From Arabidopsis thaliana (Eukaryota > Streptophyta > Magnoliopsida > Brassicales > Brassicaceae): a stretch of DNA of 64,000 nucleotides. Of the stretch, positions 1 through 11,122 are shown piece after piece. A program made the position numbers and the translations under genes. The first letter of the stretch is position 1. Every line of letters begins with the position of its first letter. The notes under the pieces were generated by a model that saw only the letters and a program-made list of their open reading frames with translations, had not been told where the DNA came from and made no database searches. The DNA is taken from contig NC_003074.8 in NCBI RefSeq assembly GCF_000001735.4, positions 4,960,101 to 5,024,100 of the forward strand, in the 5' to 3' direction.

Positions 1-1796
1 TTTAAGAGCATCGTTAATAAAACCCTTCGAGTGATCAAATCCCATTTGGTTTCCAGAAAACCATCATAAACTTATTCTTCTTTCAGGATCTCATTTGCGG
101 ATTTGCCTCTCAATTTGGTCAACACGTATACTATCCTAGCGAGACGCTACTCATACGCTCATTATTACAATTAAAGTACAATCATTTATATTATGAGTGA
201 AGTTATTATCTACGTTATCTGAAATTATAACTTACGTACGCGAGTGAATACATATACTCCAACTTGTGAAGAAATTAACGTTTTTCCGATAAATCACTTT
301 ATTGATATATCAAATTACCGATGATATAGTTGATTAAGCCATGTCGCTGTTTCGCTGAAGTATGTTTAAAGTACGACGCCACGCGATCTGTATAACAAAG
401 CGTGGGACAATCAATCTTTCAATCTAGCTAACGTTACGCTAATATCACGAATTTTTCTATTCTATATATGTATTCAATGGGTTTGACTTTTACTTTGTGA
501 CACATTTATTCTTCATTAAGCTGATTGGTTAAACAGATTTAAACCTTTCTCTTTACAATAACCATTATAACCTATATAACATAACTCATGTAATAAGCCG
601 ATAATCGAGCGCGAGACACATGAGTTTATCCATTAGTCACTGTCAGTCTGTCACCAACCATTCAGAACATTTGTTTTAAATTTTAATTACGTGAATGATC
701 TAATTACGACATTGTAGTAATCAAGTGGCTAAGCACTTAAGCTTATCCAATTTTCAGAAATTATATATACCATTCGATTTCGGGTGTATACAAAATGTAT
801 ACGGCATTAAATAAAATAAATATTTGATTTATAATGTAACGTAGAATATATTTTATTTTTGAACAATTACGTAGAAATATCAACTAGATTAACCAGAAAA
901 ACACGTGAATTAAGCAAAAGAAAAGTCATTAGGAGACTTTTGCTATTGATTTTAAAATATTTGTGGCGCTCTGAATGTCTTGGTTTTGAATATGATGTTA
1001 TTCATTATATAATTTAATTAAACGGAGAAATATATAACCTTTTTTTTGTCAAAAGGAGAAATATATAACCTAAGTAATCAAATGTGTCTAGTTTTGTTAT
1101 TTTTCTAAATAATTATGACCAGGCCTTGTCGAATTAAAAGTTAACAAGTTATGATGAATGTGTCCGAAAAAGTTTGAGATACATAAATCAATAAATCACA
1201 TCACGTAGACATCAACAAATAATTTGTGTATTTCTAAACGTGCAAATATTTCCTCTGTCGCAATTTCCTTGAATCGTACAATAAAAAAAAAAAAACGCAT
1301 GGGTTAAAAAATAAGTGTGGCTGAGAATTGATAGGTAGAAGTTGTTGTTAAATTATTGAACAAGCCAGCTCCATCGGTAGTGTGCCATATGCACCGCAAA
1401 AAAAGTGATTATCAACTACGATGGTTAAAAAAGAAAAATCTTCTCTTACATTAAAAATAATAAATTCTTTTTGTTTTACCGTTTCAAAATGGATTATATT
1501 TCCAAGCAGTATCTATACAAAATTAATTCCATACATACTCTAGTTATTAATATTTTCCATATTTAAAATAAAACTTTGATCTACTTTTCTATTCTTTTAT
1601 CAAATAGATCCGTATTTTGAATATATGTTTTAAGGAATTAGATCTCTCTCTTTTTTCCTGTCATGCAATTCGTAGACAAAAATATAATTTGTAAACTAAT
1701 TAAATATTCGAAAACATAAGTTCAAAGATAACTTAAATGTAAATATTTAGTGTCTTACAAACCATAGGAATAGAACAACTAGATAGAAGATAAAAT
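1..1796. other. Gene-free AT-rich intergenic stretch
   Basis: I see no open reading frame or RNA gene that I can support here. The stretch is AT-rich with scattered homopolymer runs. A short direct duplication of about 17 bp (GGAGAAATATATAACCT) lies at roughly 1024-1070, its two copies split by a T-run. It probably holds the 3' flank of the minus-strand gene that ends at 1797. Confidence 0.6.
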
Positions 1797-3365
1797 TTAA
1801 AGGCTTAGTTTGTCGTTTTTGTTGTTATCGGTTTGGTTTGCTCTCATAGATGGAGGTACTTGGTCTGGAAACATGTTTTGCATCATGTTAGTCCAAAAGT
1901 CGACATCCTTGAGTTTCAGCTCCATCTCTTCAATCTTCTTCTCCAGCTTGTTCAACTTTTCTTGTGTCTCGAGATACTTATCTTCGTAAAACAAAGATGG
2001 AACCGCCTTCATTGATCCATATGCAAAACGTTTGTCTTTCTTTATTTGAACCTCCTAAAACCCCCAAAAAAATACTTTTAAAAGAAAGTTAGTTGATAAC
2101 TTATAAAATTATTGTTAGAAAATAAATAATTTTTAAAAATTCAAAAGTGTCACCTCTTTGTATATGTCATCTTTTTCATCTTGGGTGAGATATTGGTGGT
2201 CTCCTTGAAACATTTGAGTTAGTCTCTCGTCCTCTAAGACTTTGCTCTTCTCAACTACCAACTCGGCTTTTTGGTCGACAAAGGTCTCGTCCGAATTTAT
2301 CTTGTTGGTCTCCTCCATTGAGGTGTCCATATCAAGGAGCTCACCAATCTCCTCATCCCGGTTTAATTGTATACTTTCTGGGGTTGAGGCACGGCCCATA
2401 CTTGATTCGATTTTCCTTAGAATTTCATATAAAACAGAAGCAATGCTGCGTGCATTTATCAACTTCTCTTGCTGACTATATTCAGATAAATTTCCATAGG
2501 TTAATGTTGGTTCGTTGAAATTGAACTAGAACTAGCAATAGTCAGTAGATTTTTTTAAAAATGGAGGATATATATATACCTATTATCCAAATTGAATGAT
2601 GCACCATGTCTGATGATGTATTCATTGTAAGCATGATAAACACGTTTGAGTTCCTTATGATCATTTATTTCCTTTCTTCTTCTTATAGTAAACTCGTCAT
2701 CCTACTACAAGTAAACAAATTAAAGATCAAGACAAACAACATAACAACTTAATATATAAGGTTAGAAATTTCATGAATTATCCGGAGACTGATCCACACC
2801 ATTCATATGATCGGTCATATCTTAAAAAAAATCAAGAAACTAGCTAGAATCAGTGTCACGTTTTCTACTCTTAGGTGACTTGCCTTCTCTAGCCTTCGAA
2901 GAAGAGAATTTTTGAACTGTCGTACACCTCTTCCGTTAGATCTACTGTCAATGCGGTGAGCTTCTTCAAAAGTATAAAAACGGCCTACGACCAGAAAAAA
3001 TAAAAAGATTAACATATAAATTATGATTCTTTAACAAGAAAGCGTGAATTTCGACTCAAAAACAGAGAAAATCCTAAAGTAGTACTCAAATTTAGGGAAT
3101 TAGACGAGAGTAAAGTAAACTCACATAGATAAGCAACACGAGGATCATCAGACTCAACCAAGTTTGCTACACGAAGAAACCTTTGAATCCCTGAGGCTAA
3201 TGTCTCCGGAAGCTTCTCGCTGTCATAGGGCTCCCACACATATTGTTCTTTCAAAGCGAGGGGTCTCGTGAACAAGCTGGTTGCCGGCGAATCTTCCGGG
3301 AGGATGGGATCCATATCAAGAAAAACATCGGTAGGATCCACAGGGGCGATTTCGTTAGACGACAT
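1797..3365 (-). CDS. Chimeric callose synthase N-terminus / En-Spm-type transposase C-terminus protein
   Basis: Five exons on the minus strand: 3365-3125, 2984-2884, 2701-2580, 2475-2154, 2054-1797; 1044 nt, 347 aa, no internal stop. Residues 1 to about 178 follow the start of plant callose synthases (glucan synthase-like): motifs LRVANLVESDDPRVAYLC, GRGVRQFK, RRLE and ARSIASVLYE. From memory the closest relative is CALS8/GSL4, encoded nearby on the chromosome. Callose synthases are about 1,900 aa, so the membrane domains and the glucan synthase domain are absent. Residues about 214 to 347 instead resemble the C-terminal region of plant Ptta/En-Spm transposase-related proteins: an ETFVDQKAE motif, a DEKDDIYKEV motif, a KRFAYGS motif, then a Glu/Lys-rich coiled coil. 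Intron 2 needs a GC donor (AAG|GCAAGT at 2883). No enzymatic activity can be expected from either part. Probably At3g14780. A pseudogene is the main alternative. Confidence 0.72.
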
Positions 3366-4690
3366 TGGGAGATGAAAGCTGCTTCTTCTATTGTTTTAGT
3401 TGGCATGGAGATAACATTGGAGATGGAATTAATTATATAAAGCAGCACTTGCTTAGCGAGGTGGAATTCTATAAAATAAACAATGTAAAGACGGTGTTTG
3501 AAGTGTTAATTAAAAGTGATTTATTGGAGGAGAAAAATGCTTTCTACTAGTTTGGTACTAGAGAAAGTGGTTTCCTAGCAAAAGTTTACACTTTACACGA
3601 TAATATCAACGTGCATGGGAAAAGAAAAACCATTAAAACAAGTTGAGATAGACTAAATCTTATGAATTGGAATATAATTAAAGCATATGTATATATTTCT
3701 TAGCCACCAAGAATATACCAAAATATAGACTACAAAAATAACTTGATGTCCAAATCAAACCAAATTGTAAAATGTATTAAAAAAAATTAGTCATCTTTTT
3801 TTTTTTTGTAAAACAAACTTTTTTAGTCATCTTTCGGTACAAATCATAGATGAGTAGTCGATGTGTTCAAAATTATCATTTTATTTATTACCATTTTATT
3901 AATGGTAATTTTTGTTCTAACTATTTGTTTAGTTTGAATGTGTGATGAAATTAATTTCTAAAGCGTAGTAGTAGTAGTAATGGGTAATTTGGTCATTGCG
4001 TAGTCTCCCACTGGTTCTCCGTAACTGTCTCAAAATTACTCATTTGAGACGCTCATTCGTTTTCCTTCGTTCCCTCTCTTTCTTCACACTCCTTTTTTTA
4101 TTTATTTCCATTGATCTCTCTCCTCTCCTCGATTTTTCCCTCCTTTAATCCATCTCTGCATATTCTTCAAGCTTGGGTTCATCTTCATCTTGATCTGAAT
4201 CGATCCGGTATGTGAACTCTTTCTCTTTCCCTCAATTCTCTATAAATCTCTAAGCTCAATTCGTTATTGTACGTCTTCGTTCTGCGTTTGATGCCGTATC
4301 CTGAAGTTTTTTTTTTTTTTTCGGTTCATGATGCTTTCTCATCGTTTTCCACTGGATCTGCTGCTAAATCTGGGAAATTTTAGCGTATTTGGATTTGCTA
4401 CATTTGTCATACATACTTCTGGATCTAGATCTGCCTTATTTTTTCCTTGATCATTTCGAATTTTGGATTAATAGTTGTAGCTTGTCCTTTTATCAATTCG
4501 AATCTCATGACTTTGATTGTACTGAATCACACAGTGAAATTTTGTAAAAAAGGATAGATTTTTGAATGGTTCTGCTTAGTGTGTAGTCTAACTGTTTGAT
4601 TAAATGTCGCAAGATGAAGTTTTTCTTGTGCTGTTTCGTCTGTCAATGAAGCTTTTCTGAATTGAATTTTCATGGGTTTTGATGTTGCAG
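3366..4690. promoter_or_regulatory. Divergent intergenic region; RHM3 promoter and leader
   Basis: This separates the minus-strand chimeric gene from RHM3. A CT-rich leader-like tract lies at about 4060-4150, as expected around a plant transcription start and 5' untranslated region. A probable 5' UTR intron occupies 4208-4690 (donor CCG|GTATGTG, acceptor TTGCAG|ATG), so translation would start at the first base of the next exon. T-runs lie at 3799-3809 and 4309-4321. I cannot pick a TATA box with confidence. Confidence 0.55.
4208..4690 (+). other. Intron in the RHM3 5' untranslated region
   Basis: The donor GTATGTG follows the CT-rich leader, and the acceptor TTGCAG sits directly before the ATG at 4691. 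The in-frame ATGs just upstream (4679, 4682) fall inside this intron, so they should not serve as starts in spliced mRNA. Confidence 0.6.
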
Positions 4691-6775
4691 ATGGCTACAT
4701 ATAAGCCTAAGAACATCCTCATCACTGGGGCTGCTGGATTCATAGCCTCTCATGTTGCTAACAGACTAGTTCGCAGCTACCCTGACTACAAAATTGTTGT
4801 GCTTGACAAGCTTGATTACTGTTCTAATCTGAAGAACCTTAATCCTTCTAAATCCTCTCCCAACTTCAAGTTTGTGAAAGGAGATATCGCCAGTGCTGAT
4901 CTCGTCAACTACCTTCTCATCACTGAAGAAATCGACACCATTATGCACTTTGCTGCTCAAACCCATGTTGACAATTCTTTCGGTAATAGCTTTGAGTTTA
5001 CCAAGAACAATATTTATGGTACCCATGTCCTTTTGGAAGCTTGTAAAGTCACTGGCCAGATCAGGAGGTTCATCCATGTGAGTACTGATGAGGTCTATGG
5101 AGAGACTGATGAGGATGCTTCAGTGGGTAATCACGAGGCTTCTCAGTTGCTCCCAACTAATCCATACTCCGCCACTAAAGCTGGAGCTGAGATGCTTGTC
5201 ATGGCATATGGTAGATCATATGGGTTGCCGGTTATAACAACTCGCGGGAACAATGTTTATGGTCCTAACCAGTTTCCTGAAAAGTTGATTCCTAAGTTCA
5301 TCCTCTTGGCCATGAATGGGAAGCCTCTCCCAATCCACGGAGATGGATCTAATGTGAGAAGTTATCTCTACTGCGAAGATGTTGCTGAGGCATTTGAGGT
5401 TGTTCTTCACAAAGGGGAAGTTAACCATGTCTACAATATAGGGACAACGAGAGAAAGGAGAGTGATTGATGTGGCTAATGACATCAGTAAACTCTTTGGG
5501 ATAGACCCTGACTCCACCATTCAGTATGTGGAAAACCGGCCATTCAATGACCAGAGGTACTTCCTCGATGACCAGAAGCTGAAGAAATTAGGATGGTGTG
5601 AGCGAACCAATTGGGAAGAAGGACTGAGGAAGACAATGGAATGGTATACTGAGAACCCTGAGTGGTGGGGCGATGTTTCTGGAGCTCTGCTTCCTCATCC
5701 ACGGATGTTGATGATGCCCGGTGACCGACACTCTGATGGCTCTGACGAGCACAAGAATGCAGATGGTAATCAGACATTCACGGTGGTTACTCCCACCAAG
5801 GCTGGTTGTTCCGGAGACAAAAGATCCTTGAAGTTCCTCATCTATGGGAAGACTGGGTGGCTCGGTGGTCTTCTGGGAAAACTATGTGAGAAACAAGGGA
5901 TTCCTTACGAGTATGGAAAAGGAAGACTAGAGGATAGAGCTTCTCTCATCGCAGATATTCGCAGCATCAAACCAAGTCATGTCTTCAACGCCGCTGGTTT
6001 AACTGGGAGACCCAATGTTGACTGGTGTGAATCTCACAAAACTGAAACCATCCGAGTCAACGTTGCTGGAACTTTGACTCTTGCAGATGTTTGCAGAGAG
6101 AATGATCTGTTGATGATGAACTTTGCCACTGGTTGTATATTCGAGTATGACGCTGCACATCCAGAAGGTTCAGGGATTGGTTTTAAGGAAGAAGATAAAC
6201 CGAATTTCACTGGTTCTTTCTACTCAAAAACAAAGGCAATGGTAAGATAATATCACATAACCAAATCACATCTGATCCTCAGTCTCTTGAACTCTGTCCA
6301 TAAAAAATCCTCTTGTTTCTATTTTTGCCAGGTGGAAGAGCTTCTAAGAGAATTTGACAACGTATGCACCTTGAGAGTGCGGATGCCAATCTCATCTGAC
6401 TTAAATAACCCGCGAAACTTCATCACGAAGATCTCGCGTTACAACAAAGTGGTGAACATTCCAAACAGCATGACCATACTAGATGAACTCTTACCAATCT
6501 CGATCGAGATGGCGAAGAGGAACCTAAGGGGAATATGGAACTTCACCAATCCAGGAGTGGTGAGCCACAACGAGATATTAGAGATGTACAAGAGTTACAT
6601 CGAGCCTGATTTCAAATGGTCCAACTTCAATTTGGAAGAACAGGCTAAGGTCATTGTTGCTCCACGGAGCAACAACGAGATGGATGGTGCCAAGCTCAGC
6701 AAGGAGTTTCCAGAGATGCTTTCCATCAAAGATTCGTTGATCAAATACGTCTTCGAACCTAACAAGAGAACGTAA
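4691..6775 (+). CDS. RHM3: Trifunctional UDP-L-rhamnose synthase
   Basis: Two coding exons, 4691-6241 and 6332-6775; 1995 nt, 664 aa, the length I recall for RHM3 (At3g14790). The family converts UDP-D-glucose to UDP-L-rhamnose in the cytosol for pectin, flavonoid and glycoprotein synthesis. The N-terminal half is the UDP-glucose 4,6-dehydratase: a Rossmann nucleotide motif G13-A-A-G-F-I-A19 and an active-site pair Y159-x3-K163. A linker around residues 340-380 leads to the C-terminal 3,5-epimerase/4-keto-reductase, which has its own motif G386-K-T-G-W-L-G392 and Y511-x3-K515. The single coding intron falls just after the YSKTK motif. All key residues are present, so the enzyme looks intact. 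The start is the ATG that follows the 5' UTR intron acceptor. RHM1 and RHM2 (MUM4) are close paralogues; length and sequence favour RHM3. Confidence 0.96.
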
Positions 6776-7506
6776 AACACAGACACACACACGCACTTCC
6801 CCGCTCTGTGTTCACTATAATGTTTCTACTATAGTTTTATCTGATTCATTTACTCTCTTTTTTTGCATTCTACGACTTGCATGTAGCTGTCTTCACTCAT
6901 TCTACGTCACAACACATCTTTGTTTTCCATTAATGTTATTACACAGATCGATTTGTTGGAGTTGTCTCTCCTTTCATTATTGGTTCCTCCTACTCCTATT
7001 CTATAATCCCTGTTTTGTTTTCATGTTAAGCAAGATATAGAAAAAGAAGAAACAAAATTGACTTTAACTTATTTCCCTTTGCTTTAAACTTGAGGATTCT
7101 ATTTGTTACAAACAGCAAACTCAAATGCATAAATAAATTAAACTTCTGTACTTTCTGTTCCATCTACGCAACACGACCATCTAAAAGCATTTGGCTTTCT
7201 CTTCAGTTTCACCACCTTAGAGAACTACGAGTGACATTCCATGATCTTTTCATCCTACCACAATTCAAAACTAGTAAAGTTAATGTGTATCGAGGAAAAT
7301 AAAAATTTATTCACTTAGAATGATGAAGAAAACGGTGGAAGTGAGGAACGCAAAGACCTCAATACCTTGTATTTTGTTCTTCTCTTCACAGAGTTTGAGG
7401 GTATTGTCTAGACAATGGTAGAATTTCTTGGCTCGTTATAAGAGATTTAAGTCAGTAGGAGTTGATGATTGATTGGCTTTTGAATTCTTATAAAGGAGAA
7501 GAAGAC
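6776..7506. other. Convergent 3' region between RHM3 and the hAT-derived gene
   Basis: This holds the 3' untranslated regions of two genes that end toward each other, with a short CA-rich tract just after the RHM3 stop. Small reading frames here (for example at 7090-7302) have no recognisable similarity, and I do not call them genes. Confidence 0.6.
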
Positions 7507-9495
7507 TTAAATAGAGTTTGAGATTGTACCCTCTGTTTCTGTAGACAACCAGTCATGTGCACAGAACAAAGCCTGTCTGATATCAGGGTTCAAGGAACTC
7601 TGACTATCAGAGATCACCGGTGTCCCAGAGTTGAAGGTTGAATCAGGCGCACAGATTGACATCGGCGTACCCAAAATGTCACGGGCCAACAAAGAGAGGA
7701 TAGGGTATCTTGGTGTATGGACCTTCCAGTAATTCAGAATGTTGAACTCGCCACTACGGGGAAAGATCGGTTCAGACAAGTACTTGTCCAAATCCGTTGT
7801 TGTGTTTTGGTTCTGAGAAGTCTCGTGAAGAAACTTGTCGAACCCTTTCAGTCTGTCTCTAGTGTCCATACTAGCTCTACCTAAACCGGATCCAGAGAAG
7901 GAATCTTCACCGACAATGGCTGAGCACATCGAATATGCATCAAGAAGCTCCTTGACACCATTCGACACTTCCTTGATACGATCCAGAGCGGTACTGCCAT
8001 AGATCTTAGAGTAGTAATACTCTACCAACTTCATCTTGAATCGCGGATCCAATATCGCAGCGATTGCTAAAACAAGGCTGCATTTGTTCCAATACTCATC
8101 GAATTTAGCCTTCATATTTGCTGCGAGAGAACTCAAGAAGTTGTCCTGGTTCTTGCACCACTCGACCAACTGGATGTGGATATCACACATCTCAGCAAAG
8201 TATACATTTGCTGTAGGACATTTGTTTGCTGAAAAGTCAGAGGCAATATCGAATACAAGTTTAAGATAACCAGTAACGTATCTTGTCCATTCCCACTCCT
8301 CGTCGGTTAGAGATGAATCAAAGCTGTGATCGTGATCACGCAGATGGCAAAACGCACCCTTGTACTCCAATACGGTTTCAAGCATCACGAACGTAGAGTT
8401 CGAGTTAACAATAGAATCAAGAACCAAGATCTTCTGGGAGTTGATTCCGGCGAGTTGAGCAATTTCGTTGAACCTTACTTGTGTTGATTGCGAGCTCTTG
8501 ACATATCTCACACTTCCTCGAATCTTTTGGATCACATCTCTCATAGCCTCCAAGCAATCTTCGACAAGAGAATTCAGAAGATGAGCGGCAGATTTCAACT
8601 CAAATAACTGCCCGTTGATTAATATCTGGCTGCTCTGAGACATATGGTCTTTAATTCGCAGGACAATCTCTTCATTAACAGAAACACTGTCGAACGTAAC
8701 AGCGAAAAGCTTGTTCTCAAGACTCCATTCAATCAAACATCTGATGATCACTTCCGAGAGCATATCTTCAGTATGAGAAGGATCCAAGGTGATAAAGTTT
8801 AGAACATTCCTATGTAGCCTCCACTCCTCATCGATATAATTAGAGGCCAAACACACATAGTTAGAATTATCCCGGGAAGACCACATCTCCACCGAAAGAT
8901 TGACTTTACCGTATAAATGATTCAAAGTGTGCTGCACTCTCTGCTTCTCCCTAATGTAAATCTCCATACATGAATCCTCAATTGTGCTATTTGGCACAGC
9001 TTCAAACAACGGCTGAAGATTCCTAGCAAAAACTTTGAATCCAACATGATCAACCATGGCTAACGGATAATTGTGCAAAATAATCATACGTGCAAGATCA
9101 ACCTGACTCCTTTCTTGACTAAACCTTCCACCACTTCCTCGGCTTAGAACCACCTCGTCCCTTCGTTGGTCCTGATCAAACTTAGGTCTAAGATACTCTT
9201 CTTTCGCTTGACCGTCATCAAAATTGATAGTAGCAACAGTAACTGGATTCTCTTTTTTCCTTCTTTTAGGTGTCAGCAACTGAGACATGTCGTGATTAGT
9301 TCTTTTGAGACACCGCATAAGATGGTTCCGAAGATGAGTTGTTCCGCTGTTGCTCGAACCACTGAGTTTTTTATTACACTGAATGCAAACAGCATAGCAC
9401 ACATCAGCCTTTCTCACTCTCTCAAAGTAATTCCAGACAACAGATGTCAACCTCTTTGATTTCTGCAAGATTATCTCATTTGATTCATCCATCAT
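7507..9495 (-). CDS. Domesticated hAT transposase-like BED zinc-finger protein
   Basis: Intact intronless reading frame of 662 aa on the minus strand (second ATG one codon in). Residues about 18-65 form a BED zinc finger with ligands C37, C40, H58 and C62, so DNA binding in the nucleus is likely. The rest follows the hAT transposase fold: an RNase-H-like segment containing VTFDSVSVNEE, a segment KCPTANVYFAEMCDI, and LAIAAILDPRFKMKLVEYYY, ending with the hAT dimerisation region (DLDKYLSEP, FNILNYWKVH, YPILSLLARDIL). Conserved transposase positions have changed: the usual CxxH reads SAAH, and the TRWNSTYLML motif reads VNSNSTFVML, losing the Arg-Trp. I see no flanking terminal inverted repeats. 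This pattern fits a DAYSLEEPER-type co-opted gene rather than a mobile element. Probably At3g14800. Its cellular role is not evident from sequence. Confidence 0.85.
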   Translation of the reverse strand: MMDESNEIILQKSKRLTSVVWNYFERVRKADVCYAVCIQCNKKLSGSSNSGTTHLRNHLMRCLKRTNHDMSQLLTPKRRKKENPVTVATINFDDGQAKEEYLRPKFDQDQRRDEVVLSRGSGGRFSQERSQVDLARMIILHNYPLAMVDHVGFKVFARNLQPLFEAVPNSTIEDSCMEIYIREKQRVQHTLNHLYGKVNLSVEMWSSRDNSNYVCLASNYIDEEWRLHRNVLNFITLDPSHTEDMLSEVIIRCLIEWSLENKLFAVTFDSVSVNEEIVLRIKDHMSQSSQILINGQLFELKSAAHLLNSLVEDCLEAMRDVIQKIRGSVRYVKSSQSTQVRFNEIAQLAGINSQKILVLDSIVNSNSTFVMLETVLEYKGAFCHLRDHDHSFDSSLTDEEWEWTRYVTGYLKLVFDIASDFSANKCPTANVYFAEMCDIHIQLVEWCKNQDNFLSSLAANMKAKFDEYWNKCSLVLAIAAILDPRFKMKLVEYYYSKIYGSTALDRIKEVSNGVKELLDAYSMCSAIVGEDSFSGSGLGRASMDTRDRLKGFDKFLHETSQNQNTTTDLDKYLSEPIFPRSGEFNILNYWKVHTPRYPILSLLARDILGTPMSICAPDSTFNSGTPVISDSQSSLNPDIRQALFCAHDWLSTETEGTISNSI

Positions 9496-11122
9496 ACAAA
9501 ACTTGTATCCCTGCTACACCAAAATCCCTATTCATTGATTTAAACAACACAATTAGACTGAAACAAAAAGATCAGTTTTTTTACACAATTACAATGGCGT
9601 GAGAGTTCTGTGATTATCCTAGAGCATCACACCATCAGCATCAAAACCAAGTTCAGTAAGACGAAAGCCTACTTGATGAATGCACCACATTCATTGATCA
9701 AAGCAACAAACTTGAGACTAATTTACACAATTAGAATGGCATGAGCGTTACAAAGATCATCCCAAAGCATCACCATCAGCATTACACAGTCATAGCTTTG
9801 ATCAAAACCAAAAAAAAATCACCATTGCAACAGAGATCATCAAATCATAAAACCAGGATGCGCCACATTATTCAACAATAAAAACCACCACACAAAATTC
9901 AATGAAATCAATCAAAGGTACAAACTTTAGGATGAAATTAGTCATACACTAGAAACAAACAAAACCCTTATGAATTTTGCGAGCAAGCTTTTGATATCAA
10001 GAAATTAGCCGAGAGAGTGAAAGAAGAACAGAGCAATAGCAAGAAAGTTTGAAATTTGGACACCTTTGTTTATAAGAGAAAAAAGCAAAGCCGTCAGAAT
10101 CTTTGGAGACTAGAATCGGAGGATCCGAGGAGCTCTTTTAAGGGTTACGGGTGGAAGAAGCTGGATCGAAGAATATCAGATCCGATGGACGATTTGGGTT
10201 TTAAAGACCCGCATTTAGGGGTTCGGGTGGGTTAAACCGATGGAGGAGAAACCAAAATCCGGTTTTGGATCCGAATTTATCCCGGTTTCGTTGTAAACGC
10301 GGTTTTTGGCGCGGTTGGATAGATCTGATTAGTGATCCGATCTCAATTAATCCAATATTCTTTCTTTTTGTTAATTATAGACTTATAGTATTCAAAATTA
10401 AGATGTTAAGATAATGTTTAATTTATAAATATGAATCCTGTTAATGGTAAATGATAACTAGTTAACTACATTGTCAAATACATATTTAAGGGTATATTGA
10501 CCTAGCTAACAAGATGGTCGAAGAATAACAAATCTCTCAAAACACTTTAATCTAAACTATTTATCATAATCTCAATGTGTTTTGACGTTACGAAAAACTT
10601 CAATTTCATTTCCTTCTCATCAATTCCATTTATAAATTATATATTCTTCTTTTTAAAAATATGGGAGTATATGCTTAGTTAAAACTCGAGTAATTTGCAA
10701 AAATTATAATAAAATCATTTTATCATTTTCAGTGATATTTTAGAAGAAGAAATTTTTTTTTTATTAATGTGAGGTTTTCAACTTTCAACTTTCTATACAT
10801 AACTAAATATTTTTTGACCTATTATATTTTACAGTACTTTTTATTGGATTAATTAGTTATAGACTTATAGAGTTATAGTTAATAATGTTTGTACAATTGC
10901 GCTTTCATTTCCTCGATTTAGTAGAACAACATCATAAAATGTCTCAAGGCCAATAACTTAGCTACAACAATGACTACTTATTGCTTAAATTACCACAAAC
11001 TAACTTACTTCAACTTTTACAAAACCACTCATACATATTATATACACCATTAACAATCATAATCTTCTTTCCCATAACGCAACGAAAAATGCATTTCTCT
11101 GTTTCTCTAGAATCTTTCAAAT
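9496..11122. promoter_or_regulatory. Upstream region of the hAT-derived gene and 3' flank of MSL5
   Basis: Roughly 9496-10250 is the 5' leader and promoter of the minus-strand hAT-derived gene. It contains an imperfect direct repeat (about 75 bp, period about 142 bp, see 9581-9810), and GC is higher around 10100-10330, as expected near a transcription start. From about 10360 to 11122 the DNA is AT-rich without recognisable features and leads into the 3' end of MSL5. Confidence 0.5.
9581..9810. repeat. Imperfect direct repeat in the hAT-gene leader
   Basis: TTACACAATT followed by an AATGGCRTGAG motif occurs at 9581 and again at 9723. In both copies a similar run follows with GATTAT/GATCAT, AGCATCAC and CATCAGCAT blocks. 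The two units are clearly related but have diverged by substitutions and small indels, so this is an old local duplication. Confidence 0.65.

Noticed and set aside
4679-4690. Upstream in-frame ATGs (MMLQ) before the RHM3 start
   Set aside because: They lie inside a probable 5' UTR intron ending TTGCAG. The 664-aa length from 4691 matches the known protein.
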